The notes beneath the pieces were generated by a model. That model was not told the origin of the DNA, did not search any database, and saw only the letters and a list, made by a program, of their open reading frames with translations. Below are positions 44,829 through 56,100 of a stretch of 64,000 nucleotides of DNA, piece by piece; position 1 is the stretch's first letter; the number at the start of each line of letters is the position of its first letter. The DNA is from Polytrichum commune (lineage: Eukaryota > Streptophyta > Polytrichopsida > Polytrichales > Polytrichaceae): contig OX485807.1 in the NCBI GenBank assembly GCA_950295325.1, forward strand, positions 49,322,440 to 49,386,439, in the 5' to 3' direction. A program made the position numbers and the translations under genes.

Positions 44829-47800
44829 CTATTGGAATCTTACTGAAGATGGCCTACTTGTTATGAGCATAGTCTTGATATGCCTCAACTCCAAACAGAT
44901 TCTCTCAAAATCAGGTCGAGAATTTGGATAAGAGGCCCAACATCGCTCAATAAGAGAAGCCAATGATCTGGGACAAGTAGCAGGCAGTTGCGGTCGTACA
45001 CCATCACGAACCCGCTCCCTCAGCTCTCTCAGTTGGATCCCCAGAAAAGGTTGTTCCCCAGAAAGGATTTCGCAGCAGACCAGGCCGAAACTGTATACAT
45101 CGACTACATTTGAATTGCGCATCCGCTCAGTTTCATTTCGAGACACAGTTTCATGGCCAAATGGCACTTCAGGAGCCCTGTAACGAGTAGTGCCCACATA
45201 CTCCAAGTTCGCTGACAGCTCCCACTCCCTGCTTTCGGTTGCCGACCCAAAGTCAGCCACTTTAACCACTACAAATCCTTCCCTGGACAGGTATTCGTCC
45301 TCCACAACCTTGAACAAAATATTGGTTGGGTTGAGGTCTCGATGTACCAATCCGGCATTATGAACATGCTGCATGGCCTCCGCAATTTGAAGAATGATAT
45401 CAACAGAAACATGGAGTGAGAAACGAGGTCTATTGCGGATCAATCCGGTGAGATCCCCACTCATCAACTCCATTATCAAACGAGCACCATAGTCTGGATC
45501 TGAACTAACTCCAACTAACGGCAAGATGCATGGATGATTCAGTTTCGCCATGACAGACGCCTCAGACACTGTTCCCAACGTCTTCCTCCCTTCCCTTACT
45601 TTTATTGCCACGCTTTCGTTGAATATGATTTCCTTGAATACTCGTGCGAAGGCACCTTCACCTATGATAATCCTCTCCCTGGACGAAATATTGGGTGGAC
45701 ATTCGACGACTTCACCACCTCTAGCATCAGCTCTTTGCGACAAGTATGTAACAAGATCTCGACTGACGTATCTGGAATCCACCACGGTAGAAACTTTGAG
45801 CAACATATTCTTCAAGTCACTGCGATCCTTCTCAGCATAATCTGAAAGTCTCCGAGATATCTCATCAATCCTTTCAGTAAGTGCAGCATCCTGCCATGTA
45901 GTATTTGCTATAATGGCGGCGCACCAGAGCAACTCCGAGATCCTCAATAAGAAAGTGAACTTGCAATCCATAACCCATATTGCCGCCCTCTGCCAGATCG
46001 GATCGCAACATTGGAGTATCAGTTTCTCACAACCGATTACGATTCGATAGAACTCAGTGAGAGTCATAACACTCACAGATTCGTGGTTCGAACTCATTTG
46101 CTCGTTGACTTCATCCATGGAATTTCGAAGGTACTCCACCAAAAGGTGGCATTGCATCTTATTCAAGTATGGTGTTTTCAACAAAGAGCTCCCATCTGTA
46201 CTGCTCGAGCCATGCTCGTCCCAGCCAGATTGAAGATGGAAAATTCTTTGTGCAGCATTCTGTGAAAGAATAAAATATGAAACTGGTCCTTGCATGTCTT
46301 GCTCAACGCCGCATCGAACACTTGCGAACATCCATACCTGGAAATCACGCACCGCAACATAGAGAATCAAAACAGAAGTGGTGTGTTAGTAAATCAACTA
46401 GGTATGTCTTTTTCACTTTTAGCAAAGAAACACTGCAGCTGTACAACATCGATCGTGTAGCCAGCATAAATATTATAACCTGAATTTCTGTGAAGCTAAT
46501 AGGACAGCTCTCATCTCCACAACCTATGCATCAGTTTCCTCATGTTCACAAGATGGACACGATTTTTCACTGGAAACCTTGATCCCCATCTCGTCATATG
46601 AGCGCCAATTCAGTATTTCCATTTCTTTGTGGTATCACTGATAAAAGTTGGATAATTCTCGGGTTCATTACCTCATACGTTGGGAGTTCCTCAACCCTCT
46701 CATACGAGCCTGTGATAAGAAAGCCTTTGATGCGCCGCAATCGTTTGCATATTGAAGCAAATGTAGGCCGTTTGAGAGCATCACCACTCCAGCATTTTTC
46801 AATCAACATTTTCAAGGAAGAAGGATAGGGATCCATTAATCTCCACTTTGGCATGTCGCCGTTTCTGACCTTCTCATTGAATTTCTGAAAAGATTTAGGT
46901 TTCGGAAATGGCTCATTTCCGGTCATTATTTGATAGCTTACAATAGCAAAGCTATATATGTCCGCACTCCTCGAGTATTTACCTGTACGAATCTCTGGTA
47001 CCCTGTATAGAGTTGTTCCCACATATGACTCGTATAACGATGTTGAGCTTTTGACATTGATCTTCGAGCACCCAAAATCAACAAGCTTTAAATTGACATA
47101 TCCCTCCTGGGCCAAGTACGAGTCAGAAATCAAGTTCACAAGAATATTTTCAGCTTTGAGGTCTAAATGTGCAATATTTTTCTCGTGCAAATATCTCATG
47201 GCCTCTGCAATCTGCAACATCATGTCTACAGCCACGAGTGGTTGGAATGGAGTTCTTTTGAACCAACAAACCCTTGAACTCTTTCTTGCCTGAACGTAAG
47301 ACAACAAACTCGAGCTCATCAACTCCATCAAAAGTCCATCTCTACCTTCATGGACCTCAAGACACCCCAACATTGGAACTACATTGGGGTGGTGAACTTC
47401 GGGGGCAATGGATGCCTCAATCGCAGCCAATTGAGATTTACTTTCGCAGAATTCCTTCACGGCAAATACCTGTCCCCGCCATGTAGCCTTGTAGACTTCT
47501 GCAGTTGCACCTGTTCCCAAAGGCTTATCCTCGTGCACAATCAGCCCTTCTAGATTTAGATACACTACACGGTTTTGGGCAGGCGTTTTAGTGGTTCCAT
47601 CTATGGCCTCCAACCTCCGAGACAAGTTCCTGGCCAAGTGAAACTCTTTGGTCGACGTATCCTGGGCGACATTTTTCACATACTCTTGCAATCTAGAGCG
47701 ATCCTCCACAAGTGCAGGTTCCCATATCAATTGCCAGTCTAGCTCGTCACCTATTTCGGAACTTCCGACCACTCTCTTGAACCATAAGAGCTCTGAACAT

Positions 47801-48725
47801 CTCAAAGCAAATGTTTCCCTGCTATCAACCATGCAGAAGGCAGTCATAAGCCACGACTCTTGATTACAACAAAAACGCACGAGATTTGTTGCCTCCTTCA
47901 CGACTCGATAAAACTCCTTCAGAAGTTTTTCTTTTCTCTTTGATCGGAGACGAAGCACACCTGGTGAATAAAGTATGACCTTCGCACAGCTATCAAGTAA
48001 TCCAGCCAACAGTCGGTTGAGTTGAAAGCAAAACGAAGTAGATGATCCATCGATGGCTGACGTCAATTTTAAGGCTTCGTCCGCTTCAGCAACTATTAGC
48101 TCTTTGTACACCAGAATTGTACATCGAAGACTACCAGTGGGATCCACCAGAATGTCCTTAAAAGTAGATTCAGCATATGAGATCAGTCCGGAAAAAATGG
48201 GCCAGTGAGAACGAGTTCCAGGTCTCACCATGTCCATCGACATGAGATGTTGTGGAGGCCGTTTGGACGTCCTTGCACCAGATTTGGCGGTGCCTGATAA
48301 TTCACCTCCCTTTACCTTCTTCAACTAATCAAACTGCTCAAAAGAAGCCCACATTAGGTAAATATCATGTGATTCGACCTACAGACAGCGAAGATGCCTT
48401 GCCTAGCTATAACACACTTTCTGCCAGTGATTTTACGCATGACCTAACTGAGTGATTTTAGATTCCAATTTCTGCAGCAGTAAATGTAAACGAAACATCA
48501 GAGCAGCTGTATATCACTAAATTTCACATGTAAAGCAGAAAAATCGAAAATCTTGCGATGAACAAGCCTCAATGCACCTGTTCATGCAGGACATCGCCGG
48601 TGTAGTCGATGAAGTACCTGTCGCGAACTCCGCCTTCTCAAGCGCCCGAGAAGGTAGAGATGACAGAATGTGGAGTGCCCAGTCACATGAAGCTTAGCCA
48701 ATGGTGAGTTGCTGTCGACACACAT
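44829..48725 (-). CDS. Tandem kinase protein gene B, the intact copy
   Basis: Three exons on the minus strand: 48618-48725 (inferred, 36 codons, MCVDSNSPLAKLHV), 46672-48324 and 44829-46337, joined at phase 0 GT-AG introns, giving about 1089 aa. Exon 2 opens with TTG after an AG, so an ATG must come from an upstream exon, or translation starts at MSMDMVRPG (codon 28). Exon 2 has a helical domain (LLKEFYRVVKEATNLVRFCC, residues about 50-185) and kinase 1: GTGATAEVYKA, VFAVKEF (Lys290), HLDLKAEN (Arg of HRD replaced by Leu), LVDFGCS, YRVPEIR. Exon 3 repeats the plan: helical domain (LTEFYRIVIGCEKLILQCC) and kinase 2 with IGEGAFARVFK, VAIKV, HRDLNPTN, VADFGSA, RYRAPEV, DVYSFGLVCCEIL. The two halves share sequence, so the gene arose by internal duplication. 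It is a TKL-type Ser/Thr kinase. The helical domains recall the N-termini of MLKL-like proteins (inference). Cereal tandem kinases with comparable layout act in immunity (established); a similar role here is a hypothesis. Confidence 0.88.
46338..46671 (-). other. Intron separating the two kinase halves of gene B
   Basis: The donor GAG|GTAATGAACC and acceptor GATTTCCAG|GT flank 334 bp. Copies A and C have the same junctions (A 219 bp, C 334 bp), and similarity between copies falls inside. Both ends are phase 0, so splicing fuses the two halves in frame. Without splicing each half would end or begin alone. Confidence 0.8.
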
Positions 48726-48827
48726 GACAAGTATCCGTCAAACATCTCAGGATCTTGAAAACTCCTCTCGAAGCGTCTGTTCATGTAGCCTCCTCTCCGA
48801 TTTCATCCTCGTATAACCTTAGCTCCA

Positions 48828-48834
48828 ATTTATA
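48828..48834 (-). promoter_or_regulatory. TATA box of gene B
   Basis: CATATAAATTGG on the minus strand lies 103 bp upstream of the inferred ATG at 48725. It is conserved with gene A and deleted in gene C. Confidence 0.55.
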
Positions 48835-48954
48835 TGTCACTTTTCCCTCCCCAGAAACTCAGTGGGCAACCGGCAACAAGACAATACTACTCCTTTCATT
48901 AGAGCCAGGAGTAACAATATGGTTCAGTAAGGAACTACAAACCCTGAGCCTACA

Positions 48955-49800
48955 TTGAAACATCCAGGAACAGCAGCTACCTCTACAACCCTTCATTGGA
49001 CCCCCAAACGCTCGATACCTACTGATTTGTATGCCTCCGATGCTTGGGAAAAATTGGTGAAAGTATGTTGCACGAGCACCCTCTCACTCCTTACAGCCAC
49101 TTTACTTTCCTTTCGAACTCACTTTGGACATCAGCAAGACGAAATAAAGTGAACAAAGACTACAGATCTACATGATACCACTCAAACATAACACAAAAAC
49201 CTCAACCCCTCCCCCCCCCCCCCCCCGTGCAATATCTTGTCCATCGCCGTCCGCCTAACGTAGTTATCCAATCCTGGTAGAAGTATGCTCAGTACCCCCG
49301 CTAACAGATTGTTCTCCATGTAAGTTACTCTCTTCCTCTATACCTTCCACATTTGGCCATTGCAAAACCATCATCCAGTTAAACAGCGAAGGAAGAACCT
49401 TGTCACCCCTACATAACACAAAAGAACCTCCAAACAAGGCAGAAAACTGTAACACGCTGAGAACTCCTAGATTTCTTCGACTGCAGCGATTCCGCTTGGC
49501 TCGGATGAGATGCAGCCACTGACTGCTGTCGTCGGTGTGATTCCTACGGGTGCGGGCGCAGGAACTTAGCCAGTTATCTTAAGGCCCGGATCGGCTGCCT
49601 GCCCCGTTGATTGCAGACCCAAGTGGGCTGGAAATCAAGTGCGGCGATCCATTGACGCTGCAAGTGATGATCTCCACACCTTAGTGGTCTGGCATAGCCA
49701 ACTAGGGAGCTGTCGTCGAAAAAAATGCTATGGCGCGGAGCAAGTTGCGTGGAGATTCCCAATTACGAAATGGCCGCGCTTTCCATTGCAGACTAGATTA
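48955..49800. other. Conserved block upstream of kinase gene B
   Basis: This stretch is nearly identical to 33,480-34,300 and lacks a long ORF. It includes a C homopolymer at about 49,209-49,226 whose length differs in each unit. At 49,796 it lacks the MITE found in unit A. Confidence 0.55.
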
Positions 49801-50485
49801 TACAACACACAAGGCATTTCAATGAGTGTTTGAGCAAATAGCGGGTATTCTAGCAAAGGCCTAAGGGCATCCCCAGGAGAGATAGAAAGCAACCCGCCAA
49901 AAATAATATATTATATGGTGTTTAGGGTGTTTGGGGAGCCCTCCATCTTGGGCGGGGCAGCTCATCTTGAGTTAGAGCCCACCAAAGCCTAGGCATACCC
50001 CCGGTATAATTAGGAAGCAATCAATAAGACAACGACACCTATTATCTGACATGGGATAAAGTAGGATATCGGAGTATCTTATATTAAAGTAATCTCTTGG
50101 CGGGCCGGAGGAGGGTCGCCATATGAACCATTTATGGCGTTGGAAGGCCTTTACTATACCCGGGCTGGTTCTAAATTATGCCGGACCGGACATTGGTGGG
50201 GCTCAATTTATGCCGGTACCGCCACCTAAGAACCCGGGATGCCCCATTTTTGGCGTGGGCATGCCCTATGGCGAGGCTGCTGGGGACGCCCTAAGGGCGG
50301 CTTTATACACAGCCTGGGGCCGGCCGGAGCACCGGCCCCATGAAGACCTCGATCCGGTTGGGGCCCAACATTGTCACATGTAAAGTGGTGAGGCCCAATA
50401 TAGGGTCCGATGGTTTGAGGGTTAAGTTGCATAGAATTTACCATGGTCAATGTCAGGTGTTCTCGACAATTAAGTTCCACGACAC
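49801..50485. other. GC-richer spacer
   Basis: About 685 bp with higher GC than the surroundings (GCCGGAGCACCGGCCCC and similar). No ORF or element end I can defend. Confidence 0.4.
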
Positions 50486-50488
50486 TTA

Positions 50489-51554
50489 GGGCCGGTTTAC
50501 ACTACGGTGGAGAAGTCCACCGGTCATGAAAAAAAGGGCGTTTCTCAATTGTGATTGGTCGAAAATGCAACTCTTGACCGGTGGGTGTTTACACTAGGTG
50601 AAGAAAACAATGGCGGTGAACTTTTCTTATGGATGATAAAATGACATGGCCGCCTACATGGCGGCACTTTTTGGAGTTGGGCTTCTCCGGAGGAGGAGTT
50701 TCTTGTCCGGCCTCAAGGAGAAGCCCAACTCAATAAAAAAAAAAATTTCAAAAACAGATCTAGACCATAGATTTCAGATCTGGTTTTTTTCAAAACCTAT
50801 GGTGTTGGCAAGCTTCTCTCTCTCTCTTTGCTGTAGTAGCTCCTTAGCGATTTTTTTTTGTGCAATTTTTTTTCGCAATGCATGGTTACCCAAAAAATAT
50901 GCCATCATCATAATTGAAGCATTATGCATGGTGATACATGATGGTTTTTTGTATCGCCATAGTTGAAACGATAAAATACTTCAAACCATAAAGATCATAA
51001 GAGAGCACAAAATCTTTCTTCTTCGATTATCCATGATTGAAGATCAAAGATTAGAAGAGAGAAATTGATGAGGATGATTAAGAGGAGAGCATGTCTTAAA
51101 TAATACCAAAGAGTATTGCTTTGTCCAATGTGTATGGGTTTTCCCCTCTTCATTCTTAAACACCCAAGGAGACATTTATTTCCTACGTGGGCCAAACTTG
51201 ACAATTGGCAATTTTGGCAATTTTTATTATCTTTTGAATAAAATTGAACATTATATTACACAATTCTTGTTGAAATCTTTTGATACAATGTGAATGTAGA
51301 GAGTTATGGTTTTTTATCACAAAAAATCTTCACCATTAGGTGAACTTCTCTTCACCGGTGGACTTCTCCGGTGGACTTCTCCGCTAAACTTCTCCTCTAG
51401 GTGTTTAGACTTCAACCGGTCAAGACTCCTTAAGAAATATTTTATTGCCTTCAATTCTTCTCCGGCACATCCACCATTTGCCTCATATAACCATGTCTTG
51501 GCCAAGCATTCTTGACCGACTGGAGGCCTTCTCCACTGTAGTGTAAACCGGCCC
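50489..51554. mobile_element. Harbinger-like MITE 1 of a chain of three
   Basis: The 1066-bp element has terminal inverted repeats GGGCCGGTTTACACTACGG matching in 26 of 27 bases at the other end, flanked by TTA at 50486-50488 and 51555-51557. No transposase. Repeated GGTGGACTTCTCC-type blocks lie just inside the right end. Confidence 0.9.
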
Positions 51555-51557
51555 TTA

Positions 51558-51939
51558 GGCCCTTGCCACACCACCGGCAACTTCCATGAACCGGTGGCCC
51601 TGATTGGCCGAGCAGCCTTGCCGCTTACCACACAAGCGGCATTATGAGGGGAGGCATGATGACGTGTCCAAGAATTTAGGCCATCGAACTACCAGGGGAT
51701 TCCCACCGGAAACCCATGGAATCCGGTGGTGGCCACCCCCTGGCCCACCGAGACCGTCCTCTCCCGCTCTCTCTCGCCCTCTCTCGCCAAATCTCCGTGC
51801 CTAGTCGTCGTCAATGTTGAGGAACTTCTTGCCGCTCGTGTGGTGGCTCTAGCGAGATTGGGGTGAAGTGGCTATAGCGAGCCTATAGGTTTTCATAGCC
51901 TGCAAGGCGAAATTGCCTGTCGGCCGTCTGGTAAGGGCC
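51558..51939. mobile_element. Harbinger-like MITE 2 of the chain
   Basis: The 382-bp element begins GGCCCTTGCCACACCACCG and ends GTCTGGTAAGGGCC, an imperfect inverted repeat. It has TTA at 51555-51557 and 51940-51942, both shared with its neighbours. It is GC-rich and non-coding. Confidence 0.75.
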
Positions 51940-51942
51940 TTA

Positions 51943-52440
51943 GGGTCAGTTCACACACGAGCCAAGAGCCGTGACCATGAAATCGTGAGAGCCCAAAAGA
52001 AAGTGTCCAAAGACCGTCCCAACACACCTTTAAAATCATGTTGTGTGGTCACGAATCTTCAAGTGTAGTGTGAAGTCATATGTGACCGGGCCCTCAACTA
52101 AATGCTATTTCAATGAATTTCTATTCATGCAGGTCCCCTTACATGATAAAATACAATGAATCAATTGTTATGAGCGTTCAGAGTTTCATGGTCTCTTGGT
52201 TTTGTGTAGGTCTACTTCCAAGAGGTGGTTTTTGAGAGTAGTTTAAGTGACCATGAAACATTATCCATTTGATGCCATGTAGGAATCTATGTAGACTTGA
52301 CATCCATCTTGCATTCACATACTCCGTTGGTCCCTCAAGTGTAGTGTGAATCAAACTTGGACTGGCTCTGCCTTTTCCACCAATGAGAGTGTTTGAAGTG
52401 TAATGATCACGGGCTCCGAGTCTCGTGTGTGACGTGACTC
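51943..52440. mobile_element. Harbinger-like MITE 3 of the chain
   Basis: The 498-bp element begins GGGTCAGTTCACACACGAGC and ends GTGTGACGTGACTC, flanked by TTA at 51940-51942 and 52441-52443. It belongs to the same family as 34305-34804, in opposite orientation. Confidence 0.88.
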
Positions 52441-52594
52441 TTAATACTATGGGGGATGACATCTATAGGGTTGTAGTTAGTAAATCAAAATTGGGTCCCA
52501 CTAGACTAAATTGGGGCCTTTGAATCTATTCCGGCGTCAAAATGCTCCTATAAATTTATCTATCATGTTCAATGGATGTGGTTCAGGAGGCACA

Positions 52595-53100
52595 CCATAT
52601 TCTTGATTAACGGCTTAAATGTTTCATTTTTATCTTAAGTGTATAATTAGCACCTTAATTTTTGTGTTATTAGCCTAATGCTACCATATTTATATTAATT
52701 GTTCTCTTATTAGACTTACCCATAGTCTAAGCCGTACCATATGCTTGATTATATGCTTAAATGTCTCATTTTTATCTTAAGTGTGTGATTAGCACCCTAA
52801 TTTTGGTGTTATTAATCTAATGCTACCATATTTATATTGATTATTGTATTATTGGACTAACCCATTGCCTACTGCCCGCCAAAATATTGATTGATAACTT
52901 AAAATGTTTCATTTTTATCATAAGTGTATGATTAACATCTTAATTGTTGTGTCATTCCCTTATTGCTAACAGACTTATACTAATTGTTGTCTTATAAAAC
53001 TAACCCATAGCCTAAACTATACCATATGCTTGATTAAACGCTTATATGTTTCATTTTAATCTTAAGTGTGTGATTAGCACCTTAATTGTTGTGTTATTAG
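52595..53100. repeat. Tandem repeat of about 142 bp, 3.5 copies
   Basis: Units start near 52595, 52737, 52881 and 53022. Each contains CTTGATTA, AATGTTTCATTTTTATC, TTAAGTGTGTGATTAGCACC and TTGTGTTATTA. The copies are clearly diverged. Confidence 0.88.
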
Positions 53101-56100
53101 AGAAGTGGAGTGAAGAGGAGAGGAAATTTTTTTAACCCTTAAGCAGTGATGGACAAGATGGGCTCAATCTAATGGAGGAGCCTAATCGGGCCCTAGATGG
53201 GAGTTCGGGCTAAGGAAAAGTTCGTCCCAAACTCTCATCTAGGGCCCAATGGTTTGGCGACAAAATTGTGCCACCTAGGACGCCACATGGTTGAGTGAGT
53301 GTTCGGGCCAACCCCAAGTATAAAGCCCTTGGGCCCGATTTGATGAAATCGAGCAATCTTATTGGCCCAAATTTTGAGAGTTCGGGCCGGCCCTCAATCG
53401 GGCCCCAAGTATAAAGTGGTCCTAACTTAAGGTAGATGGGCTAGGCACATGGCCTGCGCGGCCCTTGAAGAACCTGCGCTGAAACAGGGAAAATTTTAAA
53501 GAAAAAGAAAAAAGAAAAAAGACTTGAACGCAACAGTAACGCATTTTTTTAAAGTATTGTACAATATATCATCAAGTAAAGTGCATGGACCGTGTTTTAT
53601 TGCGTTGGGGGTAAAACTTAGTGTGTGGTTTTACTGCATTCTACAATCTATATGATGGTTTGCCTTGGCTGTAGCCATTTTTTTGTTGTGTCGTACATCT
53701 GCTTGCTCAGCTGCCTTATCTCCCCAATGATTAAAAATAATTGTGGGGCAACGAAGTTGGGCTATGTGCCCATCTGAAGAGGGTGTTAACTTATATCCAA
53801 CACCCCACCACCCAAAAGCAACCCCTATGCACGCCTCCTAATCCCGTATCAAAAATAATATAGGAAAACTCACATCCACTTTTGAAGCATCACTATGAAG
53901 TAAACCTTACACACTACCCGCCCCCCCCCCCCTCCCACAACAAATAATATTATATAGTATTATCTTTTCAAAAAGGACCTTCAATTCGTGCTAAGGGGGT
54001 ACTACCCCAACCCCGAGACCACATAGGAGTTAAATTGTTTGAATGTCTTTGAACCTAATTTAAACATGCATGTCATCATTAGTGAGCAACCATATGGGAT
54101 GTTAACCCTTCCTGTACGAACTTTTATAGGAAGGGGTTGAAGACAAGATAAGGGCCGGGGCCAACCAACACTAGAAGGAAAGCTGTCCAAATCAACCCTA
54201 CAGGGTTGCAGGAATTACAATGGAAACGGTCACCAGTATCCGATGATAACAATCGGTCGATGCAATCTTGATGGCCAAGTTAAAAGCCGGGTGATGCATC
54301 CACTTTACTTTCTTTCGAACTCACATTCAACATCAGCAAGACGGAATAAAAGTGGACAAAACTTTCATATATACATGTCACCACTGAAACATAACACAAA
54401 AGGCTCCCAGTGCAATATCTTACCCATCGCCATTTTCCTAAAGTAGTTATCCAATCCTGGTAGAAGAATACTTGGTGCTACCTAACCTAATTGTTCTCGA
54501 TGTAACTTGTCACTCTCTTCCTCTACAGCTCCTTCATTTGGCCATCGCAAATGCTTCATCGAGCTAAACAGCAAGAGAAGTACTGTACCTACTCACCCGA
54601 ACACAACACAAAATTAAGAACCTCCAGATACAAAATAAAATAAAATAAAATTTTAACAAGCTGAAAAAGAAGCAGCAATTCCATTGATTACAGTGTCTAG
54701 ACACAAGCGGGTCAGAGATTAAGTGCGGCGATCTATTGAAGATGCAAATAATCTCCACACCTCGTCTGTCCATAGCCGAGCAGCGAGCTGTCCTTTTGAA
54801 GCCCCAATAGATGCATGCATAAGCTTATATAGCGTAGAGGGTGCTCTAATTCCTCTTTACTAGTGCTGGAATGTAGTGTCCAATGGGATTCAAGAGGGCT
54901 CCACCAACGCAAAATTGACACGTGGCAAATTTGAGGTAAAAACAATTATCTTGTCGGAATAAAGAATAGAGAGCCCTGTATGGTAGCATCAACCCATGGT
55001 CTTAAGCAAGTTGCATGGCTCATTTCACATTGACATGCTCCCCACATATTGTTTTTGATACCATTATTACTCTTGATTATTGATATTGTGCATTCATTTA
55101 TATATTGGTTCGACATTGTTGTATGCTCCCACTTTTAGTTAAAAGTCTCTAAACTAACTCTATCAAAATTAGGCCATTACTCTACACGGTTTGTGGTGTT
55201 TAATGTCACATGCTTAATAGTGTCACTTACCCTATTTTAGGGCATACCCTAGGTTACACTAATGATCAACAACTTCACCAATATTGTCACCTCATGGCAC
55301 TTGGTGTTCAAGTTGGTTTACAGATATTTGGCATGATTATGTTCAACAAGTGTTATGAGGTGTAGGCTTGTGTTACAAAATAGTCTACAATATGATTAAA
55401 TTATACACAAATGCCACTTGGCATTAGTATCAAGAATATCTTTATCTTGCATATTATAAAACAAACCTTATCATCTCGAGTATCCCAATGTGCTACACTA
55501 AATGTCATAATGTAACTAATTGTTCACTTGAAAAATAGCTTATGTTGACAAATAAAGTCACATTGGTAATTAGCGGATGTGACACTTTGAGACCTCTAGG
55601 CATCTAGTTTAGGCCCTTTGCAAATATTGTTGGTGATGCTAAATACCATAAATGGTGTAGTTGTTCAAATTGATGGAATACCTTAATGTTGTGAAGGATT
55701 TGAAATGAAACATAAAAGCATGAATGCTCGTTAACATCACACTATTTGAGTATTTTGTTCTCGGCTTGACAAGTGAGATACTCTATAGAAATAATTAATT
55801 CCCAAAAGCATAAAGAACGGTTCTTAGTTAAGGATTGGACCAATGCAAAACCTCATGACAAAGTCTTGAGTATTCTTTGCCTCTTGAAAAGGAAAAAACC
55901 ATTGCCAAGTTCTAAAGACTATTGCCAAAAGTTATTGACCTTGATGACTAACGTAGAAGCATGCAATACAACGTGTAGGAGCCCACATATAGGATGGACT
56001 CACACGCAACTTTAAGAAGCACAAATGAACCTTTACGATAGAATTTATATATATATAACCTTGTTAAAAGGAATCGAGAGTGAAGAGTTGTATGTTCTTA

